A DNA stretch of 64,000 bases from an uncultured Microscilla sp. (GTDB lineage Bacteria; Bacteroidota; Bacteroidia; Cytophagales; Microscillaceae). The stretch is taken from contig NZ_CANLRP010000006.1 in assembly GCF_947493425.1 (NCBI RefSeq), forward strand, positions 1 through 64,000, in the 5' to 3' direction. Below are positions 45,933-55,055 of this stretch, in pieces. The stretch's first letter is position 1. Every line of letters starts with the position of its first letter. The translations under genes were made by a program, and so were the position numbers. The notes beneath the pieces are model-generated. The model searched no databases, was not told the DNA's origin, and was given only the letters and a program-made list of their open reading frames with translations.

Positions 45933-47462
45933 CTATTTTTTTTGCTGAAACTGTCTCACAATACTAGGCTTGGTTACTTTGCCCATGGCATTGCGAGGAA
46001 GGTTGTTTACCACCATCATAGCTGTCGGAATTTTGTACTTAGACAAAAACTCTTGCGCCCATTCACGCAACTCATCGAGCGTAATAGGTTTTTTTCGACC
46101 TTGGGCAACAACAGCCACTGATACTTGCTCGCCCCATTGGTCACTGGGTACACCTACTACGGCTACTTCGGCTATTTTGGGGTGCTTACGCAAAACTTCT
46201 TCTACTTCCAAAGCCGAAATTTTGTAGCCACCACTTTTGATAATATCTACTGAGCTGCGCCCCAAAATACGGTAATACCCATCTTTGTCACGTACCGCAA
46301 TGTCGCCAGTACAAAACCAGCCATCATCATAACAACCCTTGGTGGCTACCTCTTTGCCCCAATACTCTAAAAACAATGAAGGACTTTTTACCCTGATTTC
46401 TCCCATATCATCTGGTCCGGTAATCAACTCCCCATCTTCGCCTATCAGCTGTACCTCTACGCCTGGCAAAGGTCTGCCAATATAACCAGGTTTCCGTTCG
46501 CCCAACAAAGGGTTAGAGATTGCCATTCCTATTTCCGTCATTCCATAACGTTCGAGCAAAGTTTGCCCACTGATCTCCTTCCACTTTAGCAACACACTCA
46601 CTGGCAAAGCTGCCGATCCTGACACCATCAAGCGCATGCTCTTGAGTCCTTCCGACATAGCTGTTTTTTGGGTGCGGTCTGCCTTGTTCCAAAACTCAAT
46701 CAAGCGATTATATACCGTAGGCACTGCCATAAACAAAGTAAGTTCACCTTGGGTAAACCTGTCCCACACCTTTTGCGCGTCAAACTTAGACATCATCTCG
46801 CAACGGGCTCCCGACCATAACGCACAGTACAAAATATTGACAATGCCGTGTACATGGTGCAAAGGCAAGGTATGTAAAATAACGTCGTGTTCGGTCCAGC
46901 CCCAGGCAGTAGTAAGACTAGTGATTTGTGCCTTGATTATTTCGTGGGTAGTTACTACTCCTTTGGGTCGGTTGGTAGTACCACTGGTATAAATAATCAG
47001 GGCACGGCGGCTGGCAGGTACTTCGGGGAGCTTGGCAGGAGCCACAGATTGTTTGGGTAAGGCTTCTACATTACTTATCAGCAAGTGGCGCGATTGACTA
47101 TTTTGTGCCAAAGGCGCCAAAAAATCTTGGTAAAGATGGGTGGTCAATATTACCTCTGCCTGCGTGTCATCCAATATGTATTCAATCTCTGGTATAGGGT
47201 GCGATATGCCCAAAGGTACTGCTATGCCACCCGCCTGCCATATACCCCATTGAATAGCCGCATAATAAAAGTTAGGCATTGCCATAAAAGCCACCCTTGT
47301 TTCGTTTAGGTCGGTTTTGCCCGTTTGTTCCAGCAAGTGTTGGGCAATCACTGCTGACACCTCCAGCAATTGTTCATAAGTATAAGTGCCATTTTCATCG
47401 ATAATAGCAACTTTATTTTTATATTGATATGCTTGATTGATGAGGGGAATCAAAGAATTCAT
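45933..47462 (-). CDS. AMP-forming acyl-CoA synthetase, malonyl-CoA synthetase-like
   Basis: A 509-residue ANL-superfamily ligase that activates a carboxylic acid with ATP to an acyl-AMP and then acyl-CoA. IYTSGTTNRPKGV is the P-loop, YGMTEIGMAISNP the A5 motif, CTGDIAVRD the A7 motif and RSSVDIIKSGGYKI the hinge (A8); NAMGKVTK holds the catalytic Lys. The MTEIGMAxSNPLxGERxPGxxG pattern is typical of ACSF3/MatB malonyl-CoA synthetases, so malonate or a short acid is the likeliest substrate, unproven. It seems monocistronic, divergent from the TerB-like gene. Confidence 0.88.
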   Translation of the reverse strand: MNSLIPLINQAYQYKNKVAIIDENGTYTYEQLLEVSAVIAQHLLEQTGKTDLNETRVAFMAMPNFYYAAIQWGIWQAGGIAVPLGISHPIPEIEYILDDTQAEVILTTHLYQDFLAPLAQNSQSRHLLISNVEALPKQSVAPAKLPEVPASRRALIIYTSGTTNRPKGVVTTHEIIKAQITSLTTAWGWTEHDVILHTLPLHHVHGIVNILYCALWSGARCEMMSKFDAQKVWDRFTQGELTLFMAVPTVYNRLIEFWNKADRTQKTAMSEGLKSMRLMVSGSAALPVSVLLKWKEISGQTLLERYGMTEIGMAISNPLLGERKPGYIGRPLPGVEVQLIGEDGELITGPDDMGEIRVKSPSLFLEYWGKEVATKGCYDDGWFCTGDIAVRDKDGYYRILGRSSVDIIKSGGYKISALEVEEVLRKHPKIAEVAVVGVPSDQWGEQVSVAVVAQGRKKPITLDELREWAQEFLSKYKIPTAMMVVNNLPRNAMGKVTKPSIVRQFQQKK

Positions 47463-47674
47463 CTGAATGATTGGTTACGTTTACAAAGAATTGCAGATTA
47501 AATAAATAATAGTGTGATAATAAACTATAAAATATACGAAGCCAAGTAGCAAAAGTGAAAACGCTTGCTATTGAACAAGTTGTCGAGTGTAGTAATAGCA
47601 CACTATCACCCCTTATTTTTTCGTAAAATCAAAGTTAATCGTATTTTTGAAAACACACCAAAAAACCACTATAA

Positions 47675-48070
47675 ATGCAGGAGTTAACCTTAGAAGAGCG
47701 TGATATTTACCGAGCCATTGGCGAATTGGCTTATGTAATTGCCACAGTAGATAATGTATTGTCGAAGAGCGAAAAAGTTGTGTTTACCGAAGCTGTCAAA
47801 GAAGATTTGGGACGCAATAGCTGGTTGGCACTAGACAGGTTTGAACAGCTGGAAAACGAACAGATAGACCACAATCTGGATGCTACCTACAACCGGGTAC
47901 TTTTTGTCATACGCAAAAATAAAGATGTATTGACCGAAGACCACATCGAAAAGTTTATTTCGGTGCTCGAAAAGGTGGCTGGTGTATCGGGCGTGTCTGA
48001 GGAAGAACTGGCAATTATTAACCAGTTTCAAGTAGATGTTAAACGAATATATAAACAAAACAATAGTTAA
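47675..48070 (+). CDS. Small TerB-like helical protein
   Basis: A 131-residue all-helical acidic protein. IYRAIGELAYVIATVDNVLS followed by EKVVF resembles the tellurite-resistance TerB fold (LAYVIAxxDGxxSxxE), with a second helical half ending in the same type of helix. No signal peptide or membrane segment. Function cannot be assigned; TerB-like proteins act in metal or stress responses. A small ACCGAT/ATCGGT stem follows the stop codon at 48096-48111. Confidence is moderate for the fold and high for a real gene. Confidence 0.65.
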   Translation: MQELTLEERDIYRAIGELAYVIATVDNVLSKSEKVVFTEAVKEDLGRNSWLALDRFEQLENEQIDHNLDATYNRVLFVIRKNKDVLTEDHIEKFISVLEKVAGVSGVSEEELAIINQFQVDVKRIYKQNNS

Positions 48071-48270
48071 AGTAAGTAGCAGCAAGTCCTTAGATACCGA
48101 TGAATATCGGTGCAATTAGCTATAAGCTACAAGTAAATATAACTCTCTCATAATATGACAGTTATATTTACATATTAGGTATATTTAATTTTGCCTTGGT
48201 ACATACAGGTTTATTGCATGGCAAGCAAGTACCAGGCAATAAACCTCTGCCACCCTACTGTCTGATTGTA

Positions 48271-49380
48271 ATGTTAGATACGCTGACAATTGAAGGTGAA
48301 AGCTTCACCTATGACGCTATACGCTCAGGTGCTTATGCCACTACACCCTTGAGACGCTATGCCCAACACACCCTTGCGTTTTGCCATGCCTGGCTCAATG
48401 GGCAAACCCAGTTTACTATTCATACGTCGGGTTCTACTGGTGTGCCCAAACCCATACAGTTGGAGCGCACCCAAATGCAGCAAAGTGCGCTGATGACGGG
48501 CAAAGCTCTAGGGCTCGCTCAAGGGCAACGTGCGCTGGTATGCCTCAATACTCAATATATAGCAGGTATAATGATGCTGGTAAGGGGCTTTGAACTAGGG
48601 CTCCACATGACCATTGTTCCTCCCTCCGAAAATCCACTGAAAAACCTGAAAGAAACCACCTCCCACACCGCTCCTTTCGATTTTGTAGCATTGGTACCTA
48701 TGCAAGTACAAGCCATACTACAGTACCCCACAGGCATCCCTTGGCTCAATGCCTTACAGGTGGCCATTATTGGCGGAGCCCCGGTAAACTATGCTCTAGC
48801 CAAAGCACTCAAACCACTGCGTTCTCAGGTATACATTACCTATGGTATGACCGAAACCGTAAGCCATATTGCCTTGCGACAAATCAATGCCCCCTCTCAC
48901 GCCGAAGAGTATAAGCTATTGCCAGGTGTACGCATGCGCCAGGATAAACGGGGTTGTATTGAAATACAATCGCCTACTACCCGCCACCAATGGATCACCA
49001 CCAACGATCTGGTACAACTCATTGACGCTACACATTTCAAATGGTTGGGGCGCGCCGATAGGGTAATCAATACTGGAGGAGTAAAAGTGCAGGTAGAAAC
49101 TGTAGAGCAAGCAGTAGATGAGGCAATGAACGAACAGGGTATCCTGCGACGTTTTTTTGTGGCAAGTTTGCCCGATCATCGCCTGGGCGAACAAGTAGTA
49201 GTGGTATTGGAGGGGGTACCTTTGCCCCAAGATATGCAGCAAACCCTGCTAAAAAATACGACTGGTTTGCTCAAAAAGTATGAGGCGCCTAAAAGCATGT
49301 ATTTTGTCGCTGAGTTTGCCGAAACTCCTACCGCCAAAATAGATCGTTTGTCCACTCTTAAGCGCCTGCGTAAGTCATAG
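48271..49380 (+). CDS. menE: o-Succinylbenzoate--CoA ligase-like protein (MenE-type)
   Basis: A 369-residue ANL ligase of the short Bacteroidota MenE form. MenE makes o-succinylbenzoyl-CoA in menaquinone synthesis. The P-loop is IHTSGSTGVPKPIQL, the A5 motif TYGMTETVSHIALR, and the C-terminal part has TNDLVQL, WLGRADRVINTGGVKVQ and a terminal TAKIDR with the catalytic Lys. An ATG at 48271 is used; a TTG at 48196 would add 25 residues without homology. No other men genes lie nearby, so assignment rests on sequence pattern. The stop codon is immediately followed by the convergent gene's stop. Confidence 0.8.
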   Translation: MLDTLTIEGESFTYDAIRSGAYATTPLRRYAQHTLAFCHAWLNGQTQFTIHTSGSTGVPKPIQLERTQMQQSALMTGKALGLAQGQRALVCLNTQYIAGIMMLVRGFELGLHMTIVPPSENPLKNLKETTSHTAPFDFVALVPMQVQAILQYPTGIPWLNALQVAIIGGAPVNYALAKALKPLRSQVYITYGMTETVSHIALRQINAPSHAEEYKLLPGVRMRQDKRGCIEIQSPTTRHQWITTNDLVQLIDATHFKWLGRADRVINTGGVKVQVETVEQAVDEAMNEQGILRRFFVASLPDHRLGEQVVVVLEGVPLPQDMQQTLLKNTTGLLKKYEAPKSMYFVAEFAETPTAKIDRLSTLKRLRKS

Positions 49381-49929
49381 TTACCAGGTAATTCGGTAAG
49401 TACATTGCTCGGCACCGTCCAAACGGCTTGGTTTAGAGGTATCCAGCTCCACCGCAATCATAAGCACACTGGGGGGCTTAAACTTACGAGCCATTGTAGT
49501 AATGATGCCCCGGTCAAAATTGCTTGGGTAAGGGTTGCGACACTCCATAATGGCTATTTTATCTTCTTCGTTAAACTTTACCAGGGTATAGTGTCCAATG
49601 TTGCCCTTGGTGTGGTTCATGTGGTAAGCCACATCAATGGCTCCCAACGCTTTCTCCAGGTTGTCGATATCGGGCGGAAAATCAGCATTTTCGGGAATAG
49701 CCTTACCGATGGCAAACAAGGTATTTGCACCATATTTTTCGCCTATCTCTTTGAAAGCGTTCAGCCAGGCAAGTTGTGGGTACCATTCACCTTCTTTAGG
49801 ATTACTAATTCCGTGTTTTGCCAGTATTTCCAGCATGTCATCACGAAACATAGGCAATGCATTAATAAAAGATAAAACTGTTTGCCCATTTACCTCAATG
49901 CCTTCTTCAAAAGGGATATATTGTGCCAT
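49381..49929 (-). CDS. Conserved-looking hypothetical cytoplasmic protein
   Basis: A 182-residue protein without signal or membrane segments, which I do not recognise. It has a compact alpha/beta composition: an N-terminal helix around LSFINALPMFRDDMLEI, GEWYPQLAWLNAFKEIGEKYG, then YHMNHTKGNIGHYTLVKF and a strand-rich C-terminus with MECRNPYPSNFDRG. Two Cys residues, one in MECRN and one in AEQCTYR, are late. The layout recalls small ligand-binding (V4R or haem-NO-binding-like) regulators, but that is a loose resemblance. Ends head-to-head with menE, with no gap. Confidence 0.55.
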   Translation of the reverse strand: MAQYIPFEEGIEVNGQTVLSFINALPMFRDDMLEILAKHGISNPKEGEWYPQLAWLNAFKEIGEKYGANTLFAIGKAIPENADFPPDIDNLEKALGAIDVAYHMNHTKGNIGHYTLVKFNEEDKIAIMECRNPYPSNFDRGIITTMARKFKPPSVLMIAVELDTSKPSRLDGAEQCTYRITW

Positions 49930-50272
49930 AATATAAACTTGAATACTTATGTTGATATGATACCTTATGAGCTTGTTTAAATTTGGTCAGCCGCAACAAA
50001 AATCACTTTTTTGCCTGAACCATAAGGTTTAACCAAGCCCTGAAATTGTTGTGAGTAAGTTAGTAAATTTTAGGTGAATATTCCAAAAGTAAATGCAGGT
50101 GTATGTGATAATATTTTATAAATTGGCGTGGTTGGTTTTCTTTAGATAAGTATTTTATGCGATTTTGTTTTGTCCTTGAATATCAACCATTTATTACTCA
50201 AAAGATTGCCAATCAAAAGCATGCGCCCAGATGGTAATGCTTAAAAAATATAAAAACTCAAAATATTAAAAT
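49930..50272. other. Intergenic region before nadE
   Basis: AT-rich stretch between divergent genes. No clear -7/-33 pair, hairpin with T run or reading frame was seen. It presumably contains both promoters. Confidence 0.4.
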
Positions 50273-52294
50273 ATGCAATTAATCAAGGTAGCAGCAGCAA
50301 TACTCAACCAAACCCCGCTCGACTGGGAACAAAACACCCAAAATATTATAGAGGCCATCAACAACGCCCGTAACCAAGGGGTGAGTTTGTTATGCTTGCC
50401 TGAGCTTTGTATTACAGGCTACGGTTGCGAAGACGCCTTCTATGCCCCCAACACCTGTGCTCAGGCGCTTGAAGTATTGGTGAAAATACTGCCCCATACT
50501 CAAGGAATGGTTGTGTCGGTAGGCTTGCCTTTATTTGTACAAAACCAGTTGTTTAATACTGCGTGCTTAATAGTGAATGGAAAAGTGGCGGGTTTTGTCG
50601 CCAAGAAATTCCTTGCCGGGCAAGGCATACATTACGAACAACGTTGGTTCAAAGCTTGGAAAAGCGGTGAAATTACTACTATTCAACTGCCCGAAATGTT
50701 GGGTGGCGCCGAGGTAAAGGTAGGAGATGTATACTTTGACATAGGAGGGGTAAAAATAGGCTACGAAATTTGCGAAGATGCTTGGGTGGCAAATCGACCA
50801 GGACGCGATTTGTATAAATATGGAATTGATATTTTGCTCAACCCCAGCGCCAGCCACTTTGCTTTTGGTAAACTAGAAATCAGAAAACGTTTTGTATTGG
50901 AAGGGTCAAGGGCTTTTGGCGTAAGTTATATTTATGCCAACCTATTGGGCAATGAAGCAGGACGTGCCATTTATGACGGAGGAGCTTTGGTTGCCACCAA
51001 CGGCGAAATGATTGCCACTGGTAAGCGTTTTTCTTATGCCAACTGGGAGGTAACTACTACTACCATTGACATAGAGTTGACCCGATTGGCTCAAATACAA
51101 AATCAAATACCTTTTGACACAGCTGACGACTACCGCCACCGGGTACAATGTGACTTTACTTACCCTGAGTGTGCTCCTATGCTGCCTCACCTGGAACAAG
51201 AAGCCTGGGAAAAGAGCCCTTTTATCAAAGAAGAAGAGTTTAGCCGTGCCGTAAGCCTTGCCTTGTTTGATTATATGCGCAAAAGTTTTTCGAGAGGTTT
51301 TGTGATTTCTCTAAGTGGTGGCGCTGACTCTGCCGCTGTAGCTGCTTTGTGTTATTTGTTGATAGAACTGGGCATTGAAAGTGTAGGTACTACCTATTTT
51401 CTAAATAAGCTTGACCATATCAAAGCGTTGGCACAGTTAGACCAATCTTCGACTAATTTGCCTCATCAGATAGCGCAGCAACTCATTACCTGTGCGTATC
51501 AGGCTACCCGCAATAGTGGCAAGGTAACCCTCCAGGCCGCAGCTAAGCTTGCTGAAGGCATTGGGTCAGAGTTTCATGAGTTGGATGTAGAGCCGCTGCG
51601 CGAAAACTATGTGTCTATGGTAAGCAAAGCTATAGGACGCCCGCTTACCTGGGAGCAAGACGATATAACCCTGCAAAATATCCAGGCAAGGTTGCGTTCG
51701 CCAGGTATTTGGATGTTTGCCAACCTCAAGGGGGCGCTGTTGCTGTCTACCAGCAATCGCTCTGAAGCTGCAGTAGGCTATGCCACCATGGATGGCGATA
51801 CATCGGGAGGGGTAAGCCCAATTGCGGGCATTGACAAGGCTTTTTTGCGACAGTGGTTGCGGTGGTTGCAAAACGATGGTTTGACCTTGGCTACACCTGA
51901 CCAAAAATTGACCTTGCCCTCGCTAGAGTTTGTCAACAACCAACAACCCACTGCAGAACTGCGCCCCCAGGACTCTCACCAAACCGATGAAGGCGACTTG
52001 ATGCCTTATGACTTGTTGGATGATATAGAAGAGCATGCCATTAGAGATAAACGCACGCCATTAGAATGTTTGACTATGCTCAAGGCAACTTATACCCAAT
52101 ATGAGGTAGCCCAACTTAAGACCTGGACTGATAAATTTTTCAAGCTTTGGTGTCGCAACCAATGGAAAAGAGAGCGTTACGCTCCATCTTTTCATTTAGA
52201 CGATAAAAACCTAGACCCTAAGACCTGGTGTCGTTTCCCGATCCTTTCGGGCGGATTCAAAAAAGAACTTGCCGAAATGTGGGCGCATGGTTAA
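50273..52294 (+). CDS. nadE: Glutamine-dependent NAD+ synthetase
   Basis: A 673-residue two-domain enzyme making NAD+ from deamido-NAD+, ATP and glutamine. The N-terminal nitrilase-fold amidase (about 1-290) has the catalytic Glu in LPELCITGYG, Lys in KKFLAGQGIHYEQRW and Cys167 in YEICEDAW. The synthetase domain (about 325-673) has the ATP-pyrophosphatase loop LSGGADSAAV (Ser348) and a later TSNRSEAAVGYATMDGD for deamido-NAD binding. Length and domain order match the long bacterial form. Single gene, ending in a strong terminator. Confidence 0.97.
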   Translation: MQLIKVAAAILNQTPLDWEQNTQNIIEAINNARNQGVSLLCLPELCITGYGCEDAFYAPNTCAQALEVLVKILPHTQGMVVSVGLPLFVQNQLFNTACLIVNGKVAGFVAKKFLAGQGIHYEQRWFKAWKSGEITTIQLPEMLGGAEVKVGDVYFDIGGVKIGYEICEDAWVANRPGRDLYKYGIDILLNPSASHFAFGKLEIRKRFVLEGSRAFGVSYIYANLLGNEAGRAIYDGGALVATNGEMIATGKRFSYANWEVTTTTIDIELTRLAQIQNQIPFDTADDYRHRVQCDFTYPECAPMLPHLEQEAWEKSPFIKEEEFSRAVSLALFDYMRKSFSRGFVISLSGGADSAAVAALCYLLIELGIESVGTTYFLNKLDHIKALAQLDQSSTNLPHQIAQQLITCAYQATRNSGKVTLQAAAKLAEGIGSEFHELDVEPLRENYVSMVSKAIGRPLTWEQDDITLQNIQARLRSPGIWMFANLKGALLLSTSNRSEAAVGYATMDGDTSGGVSPIAGIDKAFLRQWLRWLQNDGLTLATPDQKLTLPSLEFVNNQQPTAELRPQDSHQTDEGDLMPYDLLDDIEEHAIRDKRTPLECLTMLKATYTQYEVAQLKTWTDKFFKLWCRNQWKRERYAPSFHLDDKNLDPKTWCRFPILSGGFKKELAEMWAHG

Positions 52295-52329
52295 AGATAT
52301 GCAAAAGCGGTTTTTATAATAAAAATACT

Positions 52330-52382
52330 AAAACCGAAGGCTTAATGTAGGTGCTCCTCCTGAAAATACTTCGGTTTTTTTT
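52330..52382 (+). terminator. Terminator of nadE
   Basis: AAAACCGAAG and CTTCGGTTTT are exact complements with a 29-base loop and are followed by a T run, 35 bases after the stop codon. Confidence 0.85.
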
Positions 52383-52437
52383 GTGTGTGATGAGACCATT
52401 TACTTTTGTCAGGTTATATGCATTTTATTAGGTACTA

Positions 52438-53067
52438 CTATGAATTGAGCAGCTCTTGAAACCGATCAATATATAAGCTCACGTGGTAGGCATCCATTAA
52501 ACCATGGTGAACAAATACTGACAAAGGCATGGTCATTTCATCATTGGTTTCCTGGGTTACTTTTCCAAAAGATATTTTGGGGCTACTGTCTGCCACCCCA
52601 AAACTACGGGCGTGGGTGAGTCCAGTAAAATTGATCCAAGGTATGGCAGAGTAATGAATAGTATCGAGCCTGGCGGTATTTTCGTTAAACCCTATGCCTG
52701 TAGTATTTTTTGCTTTCGCCAATTCCTCTTGAGCATTTGCCACAAACTGATCAAAAGAAGGAGTAAACGGCATAAAAGAAAACATAAACGTTTTGTCGTC
52801 GCGCAGCAAAACTGTAGTAGTGTGAATTGTGTCAAAAATAACTATATCATCACCTTTGATTCGGTATTTGAACTCCTCTACCTCGTTGATGGCTTGAGTA
52901 GATAAAAAATGGTAATACAAAAAGAACGACCAATTGTTTATTTTACACTTTTGGTAAGCCTGCGTTACGTGTATGGCAGTATTTATACCAAAAAAAGGGT
53001 CATCACATTGGCTAAAAAACTCAAAATGTTCTTGTCTTTTCCAAGTGGTTTTGTCAAGGGTTTTCAT
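52438..53067 (-). CDS. Chloramphenicol acetyltransferase-like (CatA-type) acyltransferase
   Basis: A 209-residue member of the CAT superfamily, which transfers acetyl from acetyl-CoA to hydroxyl substrates. HHGLMDAYH (187-195) is the catalytic His motif, HHxxxDxxH. WINFTGLTHARSF matches the CAT substrate-side segment, and RRQEHFEFF-like and FFLYYHFLSTQAINEVEEF regions fit the N-terminal part. Length is as in CAT (about 215). Many environmental homologues are not resistance enzymes, so drug resistance is not implied. Divergent from the LpxR-like gene, 46 bases between starts. Confidence 0.88.
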   Translation of the reverse strand: MKTLDKTTWKRQEHFEFFSQCDDPFFGINTAIHVTQAYQKCKINNWSFFLYYHFLSTQAINEVEEFKYRIKGDDIVIFDTIHTTTVLLRDDKTFMFSFMPFTPSFDQFVANAQEELAKAKNTTGIGFNENTARLDTIHYSAIPWINFTGLTHARSFGVADSSPKISFGKVTQETNDEMTMPLSVFVHHGLMDAYHVSLYIDRFQELLNS

Positions 53068-53113
53068 TAGTTGATGTGCTCAGATTATATTTTTTTAAAC
53101 AAGCTCCAAAACT

Positions 53114-54025
53114 ATGCATTATATTTTATCCATCACCCTAGGTATCTTTTTTTGTTTCTCAAGTGTTGGCAGTATTGCCCAAACCCATCAGTTGAGTTTT
53201 GAGTACGCTAACGACTTATTTACTCAAACCGATCAATACTATACACAAGGCATTCGATTGAGCTATGGTTCTACTACCTTGAATCGCGCTTGGCTCAACC
53301 GTTTGATGCTCAAATTACCCAAACCATCCTCCTTTGCGCAAAGCGGCATACAACTAAAGCACGAAGTATTTACCCCTACCGATTTGGGCAAGGGACAAGT
53401 GTTGCCCAACGACCGCCCCTATGCAGGGGTGTTGCATATTACATGGTGGCATACCCAACAAGACACGCTCAAGCAGCAAAGCCTGACCAGTGCCATGCAT
53501 TTGGGTATTATAGGCCCAGCCGCCTTTGCCGAAGGCATGCAAAAAACCATTCATGAGGTAGTGAATAGTGAACAACCCCAAGGTTGGGACAATCAGGTAG
53601 CGGCTGACTTGATTGTGGGCTATAGTCTAAAGTATGAAAAAGCCTTGCTGGGCAATATAAACCATACCCACATAAGCGGATTGGCAAAAGTACAATTAAG
53701 CACATTGATTAGCTCAGCCAGTGTAGGGGCACGTGCGCATTGGAACAGCCCCCATTGGGCACAGTTGAGGATACAATTGTATGGCGTGGCTTACCAAAGT
53801 TGGGTAGGGTACAATGCTACCTTGCAAGGTGGGGTGTTCAACACCAATAGCCCACACAAATTGTCAAACAATCAGCTCGAACGTTGGCTTACTTCGCTTA
53901 CACTAGGAGCAACCTTAAACTATGGTAAGGCAAGTATAGGCTACGCTTGGCACTATGTCAGCCCTGAGTTTATTCAAGCCCAAAGCCACCGTTGGGGAGC
54001 CCTAAAGATAGAGATAAAATTTTGA
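53114..54025 (+). CDS. LpxR-family lipid A deacylase-like outer-membrane protein
   Basis: A 303-residue protein with a signal peptide (to about 22, cleavage after SIAQ) and a beta-barrel-like pattern of alternating strands. LSFEYANDLFTQTDQYYTQG is the LpxR signature (NDxxxxTDxxYTxG), and VLPNDRPYAGVLH the second. The catalytic Asn/Asp and Ca-binding residues of the family lie in the first of these. LpxR removes the 3'-acyloxyacyl chain of lipid A at the outer membrane. The C-terminus ends in KIEIKF, aromatic-terminated as for barrel proteins. Whether lipid A is the substrate here is inference. Confidence 0.8.
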   Translation: MHYILSITLGIFFCFSSVGSIAQTHQLSFEYANDLFTQTDQYYTQGIRLSYGSTTLNRAWLNRLMLKLPKPSSFAQSGIQLKHEVFTPTDLGKGQVLPNDRPYAGVLHITWWHTQQDTLKQQSLTSAMHLGIIGPAAFAEGMQKTIHEVVNSEQPQGWDNQVAADLIVGYSLKYEKALLGNINHTHISGLAKVQLSTLISSASVGARAHWNSPHWAQLRIQLYGVAYQSWVGYNATLQGGVFNTNSPHKLSNNQLERWLTSLTLGATLNYGKASIGYAWHYVSPEFIQAQSHRWGALKIEIKF

Positions 54026-54052
54026 TGGTTCATTTAAAGCATTTATTAGTTG

Positions 54053-55045
54053 TTACCCCTTCTTGATCCCCTTTACTGCAGTTACCAAATTATTTCCCTC
54101 AAAGTTGATCGTACCCGCAAAGTCTACCTCGATGCCAAACTCTTCAAACCATTGTCGAACCGTTTCTACTCTTTGGGGCTGGTCGTATTCGGGCGAAAAC
54201 ATATCAAATGTATCTAGTATTACCCATTCTTTGAGTTGTTCTTTAGTAAGGTCAGGGGGCAAGGTATTTTTAATGTCGCAAATAGGGATAAAACGGTTAG
54301 TGAGCTTGCCTATGCCTATTCTGTTAAAAAACTGGGACAGGCGAATCATCCAACCTGCGTTTTTTTCAATGCGCCTTAGTAGCTTTTCGTGCGACATGCG
54401 CTTGGTCCAGGGGCGAAAAATATACTTGGCATGAATCTTAGTCCACCAGCCCCTGATTGGGTAAAAATCAACCAATAACTCGCCTCCAGGTTTCACCATT
54501 TGGGCAAGGCTTTGCACCGATTTTTTTACATCGGGGGTATGCTGTAGCACCCCAAAACAAAACACCCGGTCGAAGCTTGCCGGGGCAAAAGGCAACTCGT
54601 AGATACTTGCCTGAAAAAGCTGCAAACGGTCTTGGTGATGCCCATTGTTTTTAAAGTTAGCCTCTACCGCATTCGAGTAGTCTACACTGTACAAGTTCGC
54701 ATTGGTTTCGTCGAGCACCACTTGCGAAAAACGTCCGGCACCAGAGCCCACCTCCAACACATTCTCTCCGCTCAGGTCTTGGTTGTCCCATTTGGTTACG
54801 GCAAAAAAACGGGTCTTGCTTTGCGAAGATTGCTCTGAAAAGCGGTCAATCTGCGTTTTGGCAAATTTATTCCATTGAAACCCAAAGTTTTCGGTATAGT
54901 TATCGTCTTGCACCAAGCGGTAAGCACCTGCTACCTTCTCAAACTCCTTTCCTTTGGCATCTATCAGCTTATCGTTTGCCACCTCTAAAGGCTGTTGATT
55001 GTAAGGGTTCAAAAGTGTGATTTCCTTTGCCATACGCTCGCTCAT
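54053..55045 (-). CDS. Class I SAM-dependent methyltransferase with Trm112-like N-terminus
   Basis: A 330-residue protein. Residues 1-50 look like a Trm112/YcaR-like fold remnant (LLNPYNQQPLEV) without the metal Cys residues. The methyltransferase core (about 100-215) has VLEVGSGAGRFSQVV (motif I), YSVDYSNAVEANF and DRVFCFGVLQHTPDVKKSV, then MVKPGGELLVDFYP. A helical C-terminus follows with an aspartate-rich lid. Substrate unknown, perhaps a sugar or lipid of the surface glycan pathway suggested by its neighbours. It follows the glycosyltransferase gene by ten bases. An alternative start is the Met at residue 5. Confidence 0.85.
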   Translation of the reverse strand: MSERMAKEITLLNPYNQQPLEVANDKLIDAKGKEFEKVAGAYRLVQDDNYTENFGFQWNKFAKTQIDRFSEQSSQSKTRFFAVTKWDNQDLSGENVLEVGSGAGRFSQVVLDETNANLYSVDYSNAVEANFKNNGHHQDRLQLFQASIYELPFAPASFDRVFCFGVLQHTPDVKKSVQSLAQMVKPGGELLVDFYPIRGWWTKIHAKYIFRPWTKRMSHEKLLRRIEKNAGWMIRLSQFFNRIGIGKLTNRFIPICDIKNTLPPDLTKEQLKEWVILDTFDMFSPEYDQPQRVETVRQWFEEFGIEVDFAGTINFEGNNLVTAVKGIKKG

Positions 55046-55055
55046 TATCCTTGAT

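Noticed and set aside
48196-48270. TTG start adding 25 residues to MenE
   Set aside because: The extra residues match no ANL ligase N-terminus; the ATG at 48271 is used.
52438-53067. Antibiotic resistance gene by name
   Set aside because: The catalytic motif is that of the CAT superfamily, but environmental homologues need not act on chloramphenicol, so no resistance claim is made.
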